Below, piece after piece: positions 12,873-14,045 of a stretch of DNA of 14,045 nt. Position 1 is the stretch's first letter, and every line of letters begins with the position of its first letter. The notes beneath the pieces were generated by a model. That model did not search any database. It was given only the letters and a program-made list of their open reading frames with translations, and was not told the DNA's origin. Origin of the DNA: Clostridiales bacterium (lineage in GTDB: Bacteria; Bacillota; Clostridia; Oscillospirales; Ruminococcaceae); NCBI GenBank assembly GCA_012800685.1, contig JAAZIT010000302.1, positions 1-14,045 of the forward strand. The letters are read 5' to 3'. A program made the translations under genes and the position numbers.

Positions 12873-13916
12873 ATGATGAAAAAATTACTATCTATGCTAC
12901 TAGTGGTTGTTATGGTGGTATTCAGTACCGGTTGTGCTGATAAGAATAACAACTCAAAGGACAATTCATTAACAAACAATAGTACCGGAGACACTGGAGC
13001 AATAATTGAAAGTGGAAAAGGTTTTACCGTTAGCGGAACAAAGCTTTTGGACGCAAACGGAAATGAGTTTGTAATGAGGGGTGTTAACCACGCCCATACA
13101 TGGTTTAAGGACCAAACTATTGCATTTACTGCAATTGCTGCAACTAATTCAAATACAATTAGAGTTGTTCTTTCTAACGGAATCCAGTGGGATAAGGATG
13201 ACCTAGAATCAGTAAAAGAAATAATTGCACTATGTAAAGAAAAAGAAATGATTGCTGTATTGGAGGTTCATGACGGAACTGGCGACGATAGCATTTCAAC
13301 ACTCGAAAATATCACAGATTATTGGATAGAAATAAAAGATGCACTTATTGGAAATGAGGCATATGTAATACTTAACATTGCTAACGAATGGGTAGGCTCA
13401 TGGGAGAGCAACGTTTGGCGTGACGGCTATACTGCATCAGTTCCAAGACTTAGAGAAGCGGGAATTAAAAACACCATTATGGTTGATGCAGCAGGCTGGG
13501 GACAATACGGAAAAAGTGTTGCCGACTATGGACAAGAGGTTTTTAACTCAGACCCTGATAAAAACACCATGTTTTCAATTCATATGTATGGCTCAGCAGG
13601 TGGAAATGCAAAGAAAATTGAGTCTAATTTAAATGGTGTAACAAGCCAAGACCTTTGCGTAATTGTAGGAGAGTTTGGATATGACCATTCTGATGGAGAC
13701 GTTGATGAAGAGCATATTATGAAATTTTGTACCGAAAACAACTTAGGATATTTAGGTTGGAGCTGGAAAGGCAACGGTGGTGGCGTTGAATACTTAGATA
13801 TTGCAAACGAGTGGACAGGTGAAACCCTTTCAGCAGATTGGGGAGAAAACCTAATTAATGGGGCTAATGGAATAAAAGCCACATCAAAGAAATGTACAGT
13901 TTTTGAAGCAAAATAA
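12873..13916 (+). CDS. GH5 lipoprotein, probable endo-1,4-beta-mannanase (GH5_8-like)
   Basis: Surface-anchored glycoside hydrolase family 5 enzyme. The N-terminus is a lipoprotein signal: Lys-Lys, a Leu/Val-rich core, and lipobox STGC with Cys21 as lipidation site. An Asn/Ser-rich linker (about 22-47) follows, then a single catalytic TIM barrel to the end, with no carbohydrate-binding module. Catalytic residues fit clan A: acid/base Glu172 in NIANEW and nucleophile Glu267 in VGEFG. Supporting residues include Arg97 (NTIRVVL), His133, His237/Tyr239 (SIHMY) and Trp296/Trp298 (GWSWKGN). The opening GNEFVMRGVNHAHTW is typical of subfamily 8 mannanases, so beta-mannan is the likely substrate; cellulase activity is less likely. 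Two adjacent ATGs exist. AAAGGA at 12863-12868 fits the second (12876) better, removing one Met. It has its own promoter; no sugar transporter is adjacent. Confidence 0.88.
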   Translation: MMKKLLSMLLVVVMVVFSTGCADKNNNSKDNSLTNNSTGDTGAIIESGKGFTVSGTKLLDANGNEFVMRGVNHAHTWFKDQTIAFTAIAATNSNTIRVVLSNGIQWDKDDLESVKEIIALCKEKEMIAVLEVHDGTGDDSISTLENITDYWIEIKDALIGNEAYVILNIANEWVGSWESNVWRDGYTASVPRLREAGIKNTIMVDAAGWGQYGKSVADYGQEVFNSDPDKNTMFSIHMYGSAGGNAKKIESNLNGVTSQDLCVIVGEFGYDHSDGDVDEEHIMKFCTENNLGYLGWSWKGNGGGVEYLDIANEWTGETLSADWGENLINGANGIKATSKKCTVFEAK

Positions 13917-13935
13917 ATAATGGGGGTATTGATTT

Positions 13936-14045
13936 ATGGGAGTAGCAATTTTATTTCCTGGTTTAACGGTCGTTGTAATTGTAGTTGCATTAGTCATTAT
14001 TGCACTAGTTTTTGGCATATCCCAAAACACAGGTGGAAATAATGA
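13936..14045 (+). CDS. Start of a small membrane protein (3' partial)
   Basis: The frame opens with ATG at 13936, behind GGGGG (13922-13926), 19 bases after the mannanase stop, and runs off the window after 36 codons. It begins MGVAILFPG and continues as one strongly hydrophobic Val/Ile helix (about residues 9-27), then a polar SQNTGGNN stretch. It may be the N-terminal anchor of a longer protein. No family is recognised. The short gap and lack of a terminator suggest co-transcription with the mannanase gene. Confidence 0.55.
   Translation, partial: MGVAILFPGLTVVVIVVALVIIALVFGISQNTGGNN

Noticed and set aside
13580..13882. 100-codon minus-strand open frame
   Set aside because: It is antisense to the GH5 catalytic domain, which has clear motifs; no independent start signal was seen.

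Overview
The window looks like chromosomal DNA from a low-GC Gram-positive anaerobe, most likely a Clostridia member (Bacillota) of a gut or rumen type. The case rests on AT-rich codon use, strong AGGAGG-type ribosome binding sites, a Gram-positive T-box leader, RNase Y, consensus sigma-A promoters and a secreted beta-mannanase lipoprotein. The genus cannot be fixed from sequence alone. No tRNA, rRNA, CRISPR array, transposase or phage gene was seen.

Layout. (1) Positions 1-1538, plus strand: the 3' end of an FtsX/MacB-type ABC permease and its ATPase, followed by a 660-bp gene-free gap. The gap holds a nested inverted repeat, a probably bidirectional terminator and short tandem duplications. 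(2) Positions 5653-2199, minus strand: a consensus promoter, a T-box riboswitch whose specifier reads ACC (threonine), its terminator, a 40-codon mini-ORF with a threonine-rich end, about 590 bp of A-rich, G-poor (in the transcript) non-coding sequence, a 120-aa membrane protein, and thrS. This is probably one threonine-controlled unit, with thrS unusually far (about 1.2 kb) from its likely T-box. (3) Positions 5705-7479, plus strand: rny (RNase Y), divergent from the T-box promoter and preceded by a leader with two palindromes. (4) Positions 7530-9395: an O-antigen-ligase-like polytopic membrane protein with its own promoter, ending at a bidirectional terminator. (5) Positions 11572-9474, minus strand: a three-gene unit encoding an SPFH protein with three zinc ribbons, a four-helix membrane protein, and a zinc-ribbon plus TM2-domain membrane protein. 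It is driven by a perfect TTGACA-17-TATAAT promoter and recalls the Bacillus ydjGHI membrane-stress module. (6) Positions 11755-12758, plus strand: uppP (undecaprenyl-diphosphate phosphatase), divergent from the SPFH unit. (7) Positions 12808-13916: a GH5 beta-mannanase-like lipoprotein, then the start of a small membrane protein cut by the window edge.

How the parts fit. Several genes concern the envelope: the ABC exporter, the ligase-like protein, the SPFH/TM2 unit, uppP and the surface glycosidase. Two are core functions: thrS and rny. Nothing here is a clearly new, complete biological system. The best leads are the threonine T-box with its Thr-rich mini-ORF and the SPFH/zinc-ribbon membrane module.
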